This document shows, in pieces, positions 23,553 to 32,300 of a stretch of 46,952 nt of DNA (the first letter of the stretch is position 1; each line of letters begins with the position of its first letter). This DNA is from Spirochaetales bacterium (GTDB lineage Bacteria > Spirochaetota > Spirochaetia > Treponematales > Treponemataceae). Below the pieces are notes generated by a model. It was not told where the DNA came from. It saw only the letters and a list, made by a program, of their open reading frames with translations, and made no database searches. The stretch covers positions 13,370-60,321 of the forward strand of contig JAUNCR010000002.1 in assembly GCA_030526505.1 (NCBI GenBank). The letters are read 5' to 3'. Made by a program: the position numbers and the translations under genes.

Positions 23553-25418
23553 ATGAAATTTTCAAAGAAATCAATGATTTCCCTTGCCCTCGCTGCAGTT
23601 GCCGCATTCAGCCTCAACGCACAGAACAAGGCAGGATACGAACTTAAGTTTGAAGACAACTTTGACGGAAAGAAACTTGACGAAAGCAAGTGGAACTACG
23701 AACTTCACGAACCAGGTTGGGTAAACAGCGAACTTCAGGCATACATCAAGTCTGACAAGAATGTTTACCTCAAGGGCGGAAACCTCATCATTCAGCCTCT
23801 CAAGGAAGAAACAAAGAACGGAAACAAGTTCACATCAGGAAGAATCAATACACAGCACAAGTTTGACTTCAAGTACGGTCTTGCAGAAGCTCGCCTCAAG
23901 GTACCAAGAGGAAAGGGATTCCTCCCGGCATTCTGGATGATGCCAACAGACGAAAGCAAGTACGGTTCATGGCCAAAGTGCGGTGAAATCGACATCATGG
24001 AAGTTCTTGGCGACAAGGTAAACAAGACTTACGCAACACTTCACTTCGGTGAACCACACACAATGGCACAGAAGGAATACCTCCTCAAGAAGGGAAACTA
24101 CGCTGACGAATTCCACACATTTGCCTGTGAATGGGAACCAGGACTCATCAAGTTCTATGTTGACGGCGTTGAAATGGCAAAGTTCGACGACTGGTTCACA
24201 AAGAAGCTTTATGACGATGAAGAACCATACCCTGCTCCATACAACCAGCCATTCTACCTTATCCTCAATGTTGCAGTAGGTGGAAACTGGCCTGGATATC
24301 CAGACGCAAATACAAAGTTCGGAGAAAACGCACAGATGGTTGTTGACTATGTTCGCGTTTACCAGAAGAAGAGCTACAACGAAAATGTTGAAAGACATGA
24401 AGAAGTTGTTGAAGTCCGCGCTCCTGATGCAGCCGGAAACTACATCCGCAACGGTGGGTTCAATCCAGAAAACCTTAAGGATAAAAGGGAATGGATGTTC
24501 ATGACACAGCAGGGTGGATCCGCCGACGCCGCAATTGCAGGAAACACAATTACTGTAAACACATCAAAAGCTGGAACAATCGACTACTCAATTCAGCTTG
24601 TTCAGGCAGACATCCCACTCGAAAGAGGATACCAGTACGAACTTTCATTCGATGCATGGTCTACAAAGAACAGAAAGATGAAGGCCAAACTTTGCGCACC
24701 GGACAGAGGATGGAAGAACTACTTTGGCGATGTAAATGTAGAACTTACACCAAACAAGAAGCACTACTCATACAAGTTCTCAATGGACGACAAGACAGAT
24801 CCAAACGCAAGACTTGACTTCAACATGGGTGCAACACCTTCAACAGACCCAATCAACATTGCAAATGTTAAGCTTGTAAAGCTTGGCAAGGCAAAGATCG
24901 TAAAGAAGTCTGACATGAAGAAAGACAAGTTTGACCTTATCTACAATGGAGAATTCGCCTTCAGCGCAAAGCAGTGGGAATTCTACAAGTACGATACAAA
25001 CTCTTGCGAACTTTCTGTAGACCAGGAAAAGCAGGTTGCACAGATTACAATCAAGGACACAAAGGATGTTGACTGGAAGATTCAGCTCATGCAGAAGAAG
25101 ATTCCACTCATGAAGGGAAAGAAGTACCGCCTTTCATTTGATGCATGGTCAACACTTCCAAGAATGATGAAGTATGCATGTCAGAGAGACGGTGCCCTCT
25201 GGAAGCAGAGACACGGTTCGGAAGACTGGACAGCATACAACGAAGCCCCTACATGCGAACTTACAACAAGCAAGCAGACATTCACACAGGACTTCGAAAT
25301 GGCTTACGACGATGACAGCGATGTAATCCTTACATTCTCCCTCGGTACAATCGACAAGAACATCACAAAGGAACACGATGTATTCCTCGACAATGTTAAG
25401 TTGGTGCAGATTAACTAG
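23553..25418 (+). CDS. Secreted GH16 endo-beta-1,3-glucanase (laminarinase) with two CBM-like modules
   Basis: 621 residues. The signal peptide ends near FSLNAQ. The GH16 domain (about 28-275) has the catalytic motif CGEIDIMEVLG (ExDxxE, about residue 149-154), plus WNYELHEPGWVNSELQAY and FHTFACEWEPGLIKFYVDG, typical of bacterial laminarinases. Two related beta-sandwich modules of about 150 residues follow; they begin YIRNGGF and LIYNGEF and share YELSFDAWST / YRLSFDAWST, fitting CBM4/9-like glucan binding. It should cut beta-1,3 or mixed-linkage glucans outside the cell. It has a strong AGGAGG, biased codons suggesting high expression, its own terminator, and a divergent AraC regulator. Confidence 0.92.
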   Translation: MKFSKKSMISLALAAVAAFSLNAQNKAGYELKFEDNFDGKKLDESKWNYELHEPGWVNSELQAYIKSDKNVYLKGGNLIIQPLKEETKNGNKFTSGRINTQHKFDFKYGLAEARLKVPRGKGFLPAFWMMPTDESKYGSWPKCGEIDIMEVLGDKVNKTYATLHFGEPHTMAQKEYLLKKGNYADEFHTFACEWEPGLIKFYVDGVEMAKFDDWFTKKLYDDEEPYPAPYNQPFYLILNVAVGGNWPGYPDANTKFGENAQMVVDYVRVYQKKSYNENVERHEEVVEVRAPDAAGNYIRNGGFNPENLKDKREWMFMTQQGGSADAAIAGNTITVNTSKAGTIDYSIQLVQADIPLERGYQYELSFDAWSTKNRKMKAKLCAPDRGWKNYFGDVNVELTPNKKHYSYKFSMDDKTDPNARLDFNMGATPSTDPINIANVKLVKLGKAKIVKKSDMKKDKFDLIYNGEFAFSAKQWEFYKYDTNSCELSVDQEKQVAQITIKDTKDVDWKIQLMQKKIPLMKGKKYRLSFDAWSTLPRMMKYACQRDGALWKQRHGSEDWTAYNEAPTCELTTSKQTFTQDFEMAYDDDSDVILTFSLGTIDKNITKEHDVFLDNVKLVQIN

Positions 25419-25468
25419 AGTGTTTAACGGCAAAGAATCTCTGTCAGATGTAAAAGTCTGACCAAGCC

Positions 25469-25512
25469 AAAGGCCTGCGGAACAAAACCTCTGTTCCGCA
25501 GGCCTTTTTTTT
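25469..25512 (+). terminator. GH16 gene terminator
   Basis: AAAGGCCTGCGGAACA and TGTTCCGCAGGCCTTT form a perfect 16-bp stem with a short loop, then T-run. Confidence 0.92.
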
Positions 25513-25554
25513 GCATCTCAAGCCACATTTTCTTCTATAGTTATTAACTCTTAT

Positions 25555-25583
25555 TTGCTAAATTCACCAATTAACATTAAAAT
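25555..25583 (+). promoter_or_regulatory. Promoter of the rnf operon
   Basis: TTGCTA (25555-25560), 17 bases, TAAAAT (25578-25583), 8 bases before the rnfC ATG; no Shine-Dalgarno sequence, so the mRNA is probably leaderless. Confidence 0.55.
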
Positions 25584-25591
25584 GGTTAGTT

Positions 25592-26968
25592 ATGAAAGCA
25601 CACACATTTAAAGGTGGAATTCATCCGGAAGAGATGAAGGAACTGAGCAACAAGTGTCCTATCACTGCTGCTTTCCCTAAGTCCAAGACGGTTACAATTC
25701 CTGTTACCATGGGTGGAGCACCTAACACTCCCCTCGTTAAAGTCGGTGACCTTGTAGCAAAAGGACAGAAAATTGCTGCAAGCGACAAATTCATGTCGGC
25801 TCCGGTACACGCATCCATTGCCGGAAAAGTCAAGAAAATCGCAAACTGCCTGGTTACAGGCAACATGTCTGTTCCATGCATCGTCATTGAAAGCGACGAC
25901 AGCGACAGAACAGAATTCATGCCTCCACTCGATCCGTTCAAATGCACTCACGAAGAAGCCCTTGAACGCATTAAGGAAGCGGGCATTGTAGGTATGGGCG
26001 GAGCATCCTTCCCTACCCACGTTAAGTTGAATCCTCCTGAGGACAAGGAAATCGAGTACGTTCTTGTAAACGCCGCCGAATGTGAGCCTTACCTTACATG
26101 CGACGAACGCACAATGCAGGAAACACCAGAAAAGCTCATCGACGGCCTTGCAATCATATTGCAGACTGTTGGTGCCTACGGAATCATTGCCCTCGAAGAC
26201 AATAAAGCATACATCAAGCCAATGCTGGACAAGGTCATCAACGAAAAAGGTTACGGCGATGACATGAAGGTAATGCTTGTTAAGACAAAGTTCCCTCAGG
26301 GATCTGAAAAGTTTATCGTATCAGCTTGCCTTGGAGTTGAAATTCCATCGGGAAAACTGCCAGCAGATGCAGGCTGCATCATCAGCAACGTTGGAACAGT
26401 TTGTGCGATCAGCGATGCTTTCCGTCTTGGAATGCCACTCATTGAACGCGCACTCACAATTTCCGGCGGTGCAGTAGCAAAGCCATGCAACCTTAAGGTT
26501 CCAGTTGGAACTTTGGTTTCGGACCTTATGGGAGAAGACGCCCAGTTCACACTCAAGGAAGGCGAAACTGCAAAGATCATTTCTGGCGGTCCTATGATGG
26601 GATTCGCAATGCCTTCAGCAGACTTCCCTGTAGCAAAGGGTACAAGCGGAATCACTTTCCTTACAGCAAAGGAAACTTACCTTGTGGACGAAGATCCATG
26701 CATCAGCTGCGGTGCCTGTATCAGCACATGTGCCATGAGATTGAGCCCAGCCCTTATGGTTCGCGAGCTTAAGGCAGACAATGTTGCAAAGGCAAAGCGC
26801 TACGGCCTTATGGACTGCATCGAATGCGGTTGCTGCGCCTATGTTTGTCCTGCAAATGTCCGCCTGGTTCAGAGAATCAGAATGGGTAAGGCCCTTGTTC
26901 GCGAGCAGATGGCTGCAGAACGCGCAAAGGCAGAAGCTGCAAAGGCTGCAAACGGAGGTGCAAAATGA
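25592..26968 (+). CDS. rnfC: Rnf complex subunit C
   Basis: 458 residues. RnfC is the peripheral NADH-side subunit of the Rnf ferredoxin:NAD oxidoreductase, which pumps Na+ or H+ across the membrane. Marks are the N-terminal FKGGIHPEE, the flavin/NAD region GIVGMGGASFPTHVKL and NAAECEPYLTCDERTM, and two 4Fe-4S motifs near residues 370 and 410 (CISCGACISTC and CIECGCCAYVCP). The C terminus is an Ala/Lys-rich helix. It is the first of six tightly packed genes and overlaps rnfD by 4 bases. The start appears leaderless. Confidence 0.95.
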   Translation: MKAHTFKGGIHPEEMKELSNKCPITAAFPKSKTVTIPVTMGGAPNTPLVKVGDLVAKGQKIAASDKFMSAPVHASIAGKVKKIANCLVTGNMSVPCIVIESDDSDRTEFMPPLDPFKCTHEEALERIKEAGIVGMGGASFPTHVKLNPPEDKEIEYVLVNAAECEPYLTCDERTMQETPEKLIDGLAIILQTVGAYGIIALEDNKAYIKPMLDKVINEKGYGDDMKVMLVKTKFPQGSEKFIVSACLGVEIPSGKLPADAGCIISNVGTVCAISDAFRLGMPLIERALTISGGAVAKPCNLKVPVGTLVSDLMGEDAQFTLKEGETAKIISGGPMMGFAMPSADFPVAKGTSGITFLTAKETYLVDEDPCISCGACISTCAMRLSPALMVRELKADNVAKAKRYGLMDCIECGCCAYVCPANVRLVQRIRMGKALVREQMAAERAKAEAAKAANGGAK

Positions 26969-27978
26969 GCGAAAACAAAATCTACCTTTCTTCAAGCCCT
27001 CACTTTACAGAAGGACTTTCAACACAGAAAGTAATGCTTATGGTAATCATCTCAATGCTTCCTGAATGCATTGCAGGTGTAATGTTCTTTGGCCTTGCTG
27101 CCCTCGTACGCATCCTTGTGTCAGTGGCATCATGCGTTGCTTTTGAAGGACTCTACCAGAAAATCACAAAACAGAAGATCCGCATCAATAACCTTTCGGC
27201 TGTAGTTTCGGGAATCCTTCTTGCCCTCGTAATTCCATCAACAACACCAGTTTGGATGGTTGTTCTTGGAGCCCTTGTTGCAATGGTCATCGCAAAGGGA
27301 CTTTTTGGCGGAATCGGATCAAACGTATTCAACCCAGCCCTCACAGGCCGCGCATTCATGTTCATCAGTTTCCCTGCTGCCATGGGTGCCTGCTGGTTCA
27401 ACCCAGAAATCGATGCAGTGTCAGGCGCAACAATCCTTAGCCAGATCAAGAACGGCGCAGTTACGGCAACACCTGACCTTTACATGCAGTACTTCCTTGG
27501 AAACAGGGCAGGATGTATCGGAGAAACTTCTATTCTCCTCATCCTCATTTCTTTCCTTTTCCTTTTCTCTACACACATCATCGACTGGCGCGCACCGGTT
27601 GCAATGGTTGCAACAACAGCACTCTGCACACTCGTTTCTGGCGGAGATGTGGTTCTTGCACTTTTGACAGGTGGACTTTTGTTCGGCGCAACATTCATGG
27701 TAACAGACTATGCAACTTCCCCTCTCACAGGCTACGGAAGACTTGTATTCGGATTTGGCTGTGGTCTCATCACATTCCTCATCAGAAAACTCGGCGGATA
27801 TCCAGAAGGTGTAATGTTCAGCATCCTCATCATGAACTGCTTTACTCCATTCCTCAACAACCTTACACGCAGAATGTACGGTTACGGAAAGAAGGGCAAC
27901 AGAAGACCGGAACCTGCAAACAAGGTTCAGGAATTCGATGTTGCAAATGCAGTTGAACGCAAGGAGGAATCTAAATGA
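26965..27978 (+). CDS. rnfD: Rnf complex subunit D
   Basis: 337 residues with about ten membrane helices. RnfD carries covalently bound FMN on a Thr; here the site is in TDYATSPLTGYGRL (about residue 250). The N terminus SSSPHFTEGLSTQKVM is typical. It works with RnfE, RnfA and RnfG in the ion-moving membrane core. The start overlaps the rnfC stop (ATGA) and the end overlaps rnfG. Confidence 0.95.
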   Translation: MSENKIYLSSSPHFTEGLSTQKVMLMVIISMLPECIAGVMFFGLAALVRILVSVASCVAFEGLYQKITKQKIRINNLSAVVSGILLALVIPSTTPVWMVVLGALVAMVIAKGLFGGIGSNVFNPALTGRAFMFISFPAAMGACWFNPEIDAVSGATILSQIKNGAVTATPDLYMQYFLGNRAGCIGETSILLILISFLFLFSTHIIDWRAPVAMVATTALCTLVSGGDVVLALLTGGLLFGATFMVTDYATSPLTGYGRLVFGFGCGLITFLIRKLGGYPEGVMFSILIMNCFTPFLNNLTRRMYGYGKKGNRRPEPANKVQEFDVANAVERKEESK

Positions 27979-28574
27979 GCAATAAAAATTCTTCACTTGA
28001 AATGATCAAGCTCGGTCTTGTTCTTGCACTCTTTGCCGCAGCAAGCTGTACTGTCCTTGCACTTGTAAACAATGTAACTTCAGTAAAGATTGCCGCAAAC
28101 AAAATTGCAAAGGCAAACGAAGCAATGAAAGTTGTAATGGCAGACGCAGACAACTTTGAACCTGTAGAAAACTTTGCACAGAGCACAAGTTCTTCAATCA
28201 AGGTTTTGAGCGTATATGCTGCAAAGAAAGACGGATCAACAGTGGGTGCTGTTGCACAGATCAACGGACCAACCTATGACCGCGGAACCGTAATGGTCGG
28301 CATGAAGACAGACGGAACAATTACAGGCGTTCAGTTCCTTGAACTTTCAGACTCACCTGGATTCGGTCTTAAGGCCAACGACCCAACATTCAAGCTTCCA
28401 AACGGAAAGACTTTCTACGGACAGTTTGAAGGCGTAAATGCAAAGGGCGGACTTAAGGCAGGCGAAAACTTTGACGCAATTTCAGGTGCAACAATCACTT
28501 CTGTTGGAGCAGCAGCTTTGATCGAAGAAGGAACAAAATCAATGTTCAAGCTTTTTGAAGGAGGCGCAAACTAA
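27975..28574 (+). CDS. rnfG: Rnf complex subunit G
   Basis: 199 residues: one N-terminal membrane helix (about 9-32) and an extracytoplasmic FMN-binding domain. The flavinylation motif is SGATITSVGA (Thr about residue 173). The gene overlaps rnfD by 4 bases and meets rnfE at its stop. RnfG passes electrons in the Rnf chain through covalent FMN; modification needs ApbE, which is not in this window. Confidence 0.94.
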   Translation: MSNKNSSLEMIKLGLVLALFAAASCTVLALVNNVTSVKIAANKIAKANEAMKVVMADADNFEPVENFAQSTSSSIKVLSVYAAKKDGSTVGAVAQINGPTYDRGTVMVGMKTDGTITGVQFLELSDSPGFGLKANDPTFKLPNGKTFYGQFEGVNAKGGLKAGENFDAISGATITSVGAAALIEEGTKSMFKLFEGGAN

Positions 28575-29191
28575 TGAACAAGCAGCTTTCAATTTTTACA
28601 AACGGATTTCTTAAGGAAAATCCACTTCTTGTTTTGAACATCGGTCTCTGTTCTTCACTTGGTGTTACAACAAGCATTTTCAACGGACTTGGAATGGGCA
28701 TGAGCATGACTTTCGTTCTTCTCATGAGCGAAATCGTAATCTCAATTTTCAGAAAGGGAATTCCTTCTGCAATTCGCCTTCCAATCTTCATCATCATCAT
28801 TGCGGCTTTTACAACAATCGTTCAGCTGGTTCTTCAGGCTTATGTTGAATCCCTTTACGATGCCCTGGGAGTTTTCCTTCCGCTCATCGTTGTAAACTGC
28901 ATCATCATGGGACGCGTAGAAGCATTTGCTTCAAAGAACAACACAGGCAATTCAATTCTTGATGCCCTTGGAATGGGAATCGGCTACACAATGGTTATGT
29001 TCCTCATTTCATTTGCCAGGGAATTCCTTGGCGGCGGAACTTTGCTTGCAGGTACAGCCCTCAAGATTGAAGTAATTCCTGAAGCTTACAGAATCGGAAT
29101 CCTCAACTCTGCCCCAGGCGGATTCATGGTATTCGGTTTCCTTGGCGCTCTGGTTCAGTTCTTCAAGAACAAAAAGAAGGAGGCAAACTAA
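28574..29191 (+). CDS. rnfE: Rnf complex subunit E
   Basis: 205 residues, six membrane helices. Family marks include NPLLVLNIGLCSSLGVTTS and VVNCIIMGRVEAFASKN, with Cys residues that in RnfE/RnfA bind the intramembrane Fe-S cluster. It starts on the last base of the rnfG stop and ends on the first base of rnfA, so translation is coupled. Confidence 0.94.
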   Translation: MNKQLSIFTNGFLKENPLLVLNIGLCSSLGVTTSIFNGLGMGMSMTFVLLMSEIVISIFRKGIPSAIRLPIFIIIIAAFTTIVQLVLQAYVESLYDALGVFLPLIVVNCIIMGRVEAFASKNNTGNSILDALGMGIGYTMVMFLISFAREFLGGGTLLAGTALKIEVIPEAYRIGILNSAPGGFMVFGFLGALVQFFKNKKKEAN

Positions 29192-29763
29192 TGGAACTTC
29201 TCAAGCTTTTTATTAAATCGGCAATCGTAGACAATGTTGTATTCATCCAGTACCTTGCCATCTGTCCTTTCATCGGTATGACTTCCGAAACCGGAAAGGC
29301 TGCAGGCATGGGTCTTGCAACAAGCTTCGTCATTCTTCTTGCAACAGCAGTTACCTGGCCTCTCTACCAGTTTGTAATGGTTCCTCTTGGACTCCAGTTC
29401 CTTCAGACACTTTTCTTCATCCTTGTAATCGCATCTTTGGTTCAGCTTGTAGAATTCTACCTTAAGAAATCGGCTCCAGGACTCTATTCAAGCATGGGTG
29501 TTTACCTTGCATTGATCACAACAAACTGTGCCGTTCTCGGTGTAACAATCAACTGCATTGGAAAGGACTTCAACTACATCCAGAGCATCGTGTACGCTCT
29601 AGGGGCTGCAGCTGGATTCCTCCTTTCAATGGTAATCATGTCTGGCGTTAGAAGCAGAATGAAGATTGCAAACATTCCTGCAGCATTCCAGGGAACACCA
29701 ATTCTCTATGTTGCAGCTGGCTTGCTTTCACTCGCATTCATGGGCTTCAAGGGGTTGTTATAA
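29191..29763 (+). CDS. rnfA: Rnf complex subunit A
   Basis: 190 residues, six membrane helices. It is homologous to RnfE in inverted topology: VFIQYLAICPFIGMTSE and LITTNCAVLGVTINC hold the conserved Cys that form the membrane 2Fe-2S site with RnfE. The end overlaps the rnfB start by one base. Confidence 0.95.
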   Translation: MELLKLFIKSAIVDNVVFIQYLAICPFIGMTSETGKAAGMGLATSFVILLATAVTWPLYQFVMVPLGLQFLQTLFFILVIASLVQLVEFYLKKSAPGLYSSMGVYLALITTNCAVLGVTINCIGKDFNYIQSIVYALGAAAGFLLSMVIMSGVRSRMKIANIPAAFQGTPILYVAAGLLSLAFMGFKGLL

Positions 29764-30572
29764 TGAATACAGTAATCTTTACAATTATCGTGGCCCTTGT
29801 AATCGGATTCCTTCTTGGAGTTCTTCTTGGCCTCTTTAAGAAAATATTTGCAGTGGAAACAGATCCAAAGGTTGCAGCAATCCGTGAAGTGCTTTCAGGT
29901 GCAAACTGCGGTGGATGTGGATACGCAGGATGTGACGCTTTTGCAGCTGCAGTTGCTTGCGGCGATGCTCCCGTAACTGGATGTGTTGCAGGCGGTGCCG
30001 CATGTGCAGATGCAATTTCAAAGATCATGGGTGTAGAAGGCGGTTCTTCTGCAAAGAAAGCTGCCCTCCTCTTGTGCCAGGGATCAAAAGAATGCGCAAA
30101 GGACAAGGGAATCTACAATGGCGTAAAGACATGTAAGGCTGCAAATCTTGCCGTTAACGGTACAAAATCGTGTGCTTTTGGTTGTATCGGATACGGTGAC
30201 TGTGAAGCTGCATGTCCATTCGGCGCCATCACAATGGGCGAAGACGGACTTCCTAAGGTAAACAAGGAAAAGTGCGTTGGCTGCGGAAAATGCGTTAAGG
30301 CATGTTCAAAGCACCTCTTCACATTGCAGGATGTTTCAATCAAGGGACCTGTTGCCTTGTGTTCTTGCCACAACGACAACAAGCCTCAGATTACAAAGGA
30401 CTGTTCGGTTGGATGCTTCAAGTGCGGAATCTGTGCAAAGAAGTGCCCTCAGGGTGCAATCGATGTTTCAAGCGGAATTCCAAAAATTGACTACACAAAG
30501 TGCGATTCATGTGGAACATGCGTAACATCTTGCCCAAAGAAGGTTCTTAAGCTCATTCAGGAAATCATGTAG
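29763..30572 (+). CDS. rnfB: Rnf complex subunit B (ferredoxin-binding)
   Basis: 269 residues. An N-terminal membrane anchor (about 3-25) is followed by a 4Fe-4S domain with ANCGGCGYAGCDAFA (about 47-61) and several CxxCxxC motifs (CVGCGKCVKAC, CFKCGICAKKC, CDSCGTCVTSC). RnfB takes electrons from reduced ferredoxin. It is the last gene of the operon; the CDGEAB order is that of clostridial and spirochaetal Rnf. A family-A repeat and a terminator hairpin follow. Confidence 0.95.
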   Translation: MNTVIFTIIVALVIGFLLGVLLGLFKKIFAVETDPKVAAIREVLSGANCGGCGYAGCDAFAAAVACGDAPVTGCVAGGAACADAISKIMGVEGGSSAKKAALLLCQGSKECAKDKGIYNGVKTCKAANLAVNGTKSCAFGCIGYGDCEAACPFGAITMGEDGLPKVNKEKCVGCGKCVKACSKHLFTLQDVSIKGPVALCSCHNDNKPQITKDCSVGCFKCGICAKKCPQGAIDVSSGIPKIDYTKCDSCGTCVTSCPKKVLKLIQEIM

Positions 30573-30583
30573 ATTTCATTTCA

Positions 30584-30682
30584 CGTCATTGCGAGCCCGG
30601 AACGGGCGAAGCAATCCATTGCAGCTAGTTTTGCTAACTGGCATATGTATTGCTTCGTCGACTGAGTCTCCTCGCAATGACA
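30584..30682. repeat. MITE-like palindromic repeat, family A copy 4
   Basis: About 100 bases bounded by inverted ends GTCATTGCGAG and CTCGCAATGAC, with internal CGAAGCAATCCA and TGCTTCGTCG. It is the most complete copy of family A. The internal TAGTTTTGCTAACT adds a small hairpin. There is no coding capacity. Confidence 0.75.
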
Positions 30683-30693
30683 TGGTTCAAAAA

Positions 30694-30756
30694 AAGGCTG
30701 TCCAAAAGCGGTGGTTTCGACAAGCTCAACCTCCACTTCCGGGCAGCCTTCTTCAT
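30694..30756. terminator. Terminator shared by rnf and cyclase operons, with family-B insert
   Basis: AAGGCTGTCC (30694-30703) pairs with GGGCAGCCTT (30741-30750). The loop contains the family-B core TTTCGACAAGCTCAA (30715-30729). The minus strand has the better T-run (seven T), so it ends the cyclase operon best; the plus side has a weaker CTTCTTCATTT. Confidence 0.8.
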
Positions 30757-30774
30757 TTATTCATTGTTTTTATT

Positions 30775-32292
30775 TTACTTGGAAAGCAATCTGAATGCCT
30801 TCAATTCAGGATTGTAATCAACCCCAACACCATCCTGCTCTACAGGATACTTTCCCTTGGCAAAGAAGTTGGAAACAAGGCCTATGTAGTATTTTGCAAC
30901 CTTGTCATCCGGTTTCTTTCCGCTGAGTTTCAGGAAGGCTTCAAGAGCCCTCGGATAGTCTCCTGCAACAAAGAAATCCATTGACCTTTCCCATTCGTCA
31001 ATATACTGGAGCAATTCCGGAGCAGCATCACTCTTTATTCCAAGAGGTTCATAAAGCTGGATTGGAGTCTTAACATTGACAACCTGAACACGGTCAAGAC
31101 GGCGAACAAGGAATTCATCACCAAGAAGTTTCCTTGTAGATTCGCTGATAAGGATTCCACCTGTAGAATACTGCTTGTTTACACCTTCAAGACGGCTTGC
31201 AAGGTTAACGTTATTACCCATCATGGTGTAGTTCTTTTTGTTTTCACTACCCATGTAACCTGCAATCATCTCGCCAGAGTTGATGCCGATCCTTGTAAAG
31301 ATTGTCTTGTCATTTGCAATCATGATCTTGAATGCATCATAAAGATCCTGATCCATGTCTTCGGGCTTTTCCTTGCCACTGTAATTTCTGATGCTTTCGT
31401 TGATAAGGATTTCTGTCTGCTTCATTTTCAAAGCAGCACGCACTGCATGTTCTGCATGATCATCCATCTTTATAGGAGCACCAACCAAAGCGATGATGGC
31501 ATCTCCCTCGTACTTATCTACAGTACCTCTTTCCGACATGATGATGTCAGACATTTCAGTAAGGTAATAGTTCAAGAGGGCAACAAGCTGGCTTGCAGAA
31601 AGAAGCTCGCTGAAAGAAGAGAACTTCTGAATGTCCGTAAAGATGGCAGTCATTTCAAGTTTCTGACCACCAAGCTTAAAGCTTTCAGGATGTTCAACGA
31701 TTTCCTTAACTACTTCCTTTGAAAGACACTGACCAAAAGCATTGGTAATGAATTTCTTTCCCTTTGATTCAGAGAGGAATCCCGTAACCGTAAAGTAAAT
31801 GAATGTTACAAGGGAAGCCGAAAGAGGAATCACTACGCCGTAGTATTTTCTTGTAACAACAAAAACACAAAGAGTAGAGATAATGCTGAACAGAGAAATG
31901 AAAAATCCCAGAATAACTTTTCTTAAAGTTCCCTTCATGTTGGTTGTTACCAGCATGATTACCAACGAAAGAATCATTGCATAAACAACACTAACCTTTG
32001 GAGAACCTTCATTCAGGAAATCCAGAGAAATGAGCTGATTTGCAAGGGTATAGTGAACGCCAAGGTTTGGATAATGTTCTTCATAAAGGGTAAGGCCATA
32101 ATCCGTTGTACTTGTAGCATTTGTACCTACAATGCAAAGGGCACCCTTGAGTTTTTCACGAACAGCTTCTACAGAATCATATAATTCCTTGTAGATGGCG
32201 CGTGCATTTTCAAAAGTTTCCTTTACGAATTCAGTAAGTTCATCGTCACCTTCAACCTGTGAAAGAACTACGGCTTCATAATCTGAATTCAA
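30775..32292 (-). CDS. Class III adenylate/guanylate cyclase, C-terminal part of a frameshifted CHASE2-cyclase
   Basis: This part begins with the end of a CHASE2 sensor (ALCIVGTNATSTTDYG...YPNLGVHYTLANQLIS), then three membrane helices (about residues 98-190), then a class III cyclase domain: TAIFTDIQKFSSFSE with the metal Asp, EGDAIIALVGAP with the second Asp, GINSGEMIAGYMGS and NVNLASRLE with the transition-state Asn/Arg. It should make cAMP in the cytoplasm. The only in-frame start is a TTG with no Shine-Dalgarno sequence, and the sensor half lies upstream in another frame. Restoring one base near 32322 joins both halves into one protein of about 910 residues. If not a sequence error, this half may still be made at low level but would lack its sensor. 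Confidence 0.85.
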   Translation of the reverse strand: MNSDYEAVVLSQVEGDDELTEFVKETFENARAIYKELYDSVEAVREKLKGALCIVGTNATSTTDYGLTLYEEHYPNLGVHYTLANQLISLDFLNEGSPKVSVVYAMILSLVIMLVTTNMKGTLRKVILGFFISLFSIISTLCVFVVTRKYYGVVIPLSASLVTFIYFTVTGFLSESKGKKFITNAFGQCLSKEVVKEIVEHPESFKLGGQKLEMTAIFTDIQKFSSFSELLSASQLVALLNYYLTEMSDIIMSERGTVDKYEGDAIIALVGAPIKMDDHAEHAVRAALKMKQTEILINESIRNYSGKEKPEDMDQDLYDAFKIMIANDKTIFTRIGINSGEMIAGYMGSENKKNYTMMGNNVNLASRLEGVNKQYSTGGILISESTRKLLGDEFLVRRLDRVQVVNVKTPIQLYEPLGIKSDAAPELLQYIDEWERSMDFFVAGDYPRALEAFLKLSGKKPDDKVAKYYIGLVSNFFAKGKYPVEQDGVGVDYNPELKAFRLLSK

Positions 32293-32300
32293 AGAAGATT

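Noticed and set aside
27421-27996. 191-codon open frame opposite rnfD
   Set aside because: Very Cys-rich shadow of a membrane protein gene; rnfD is certain.
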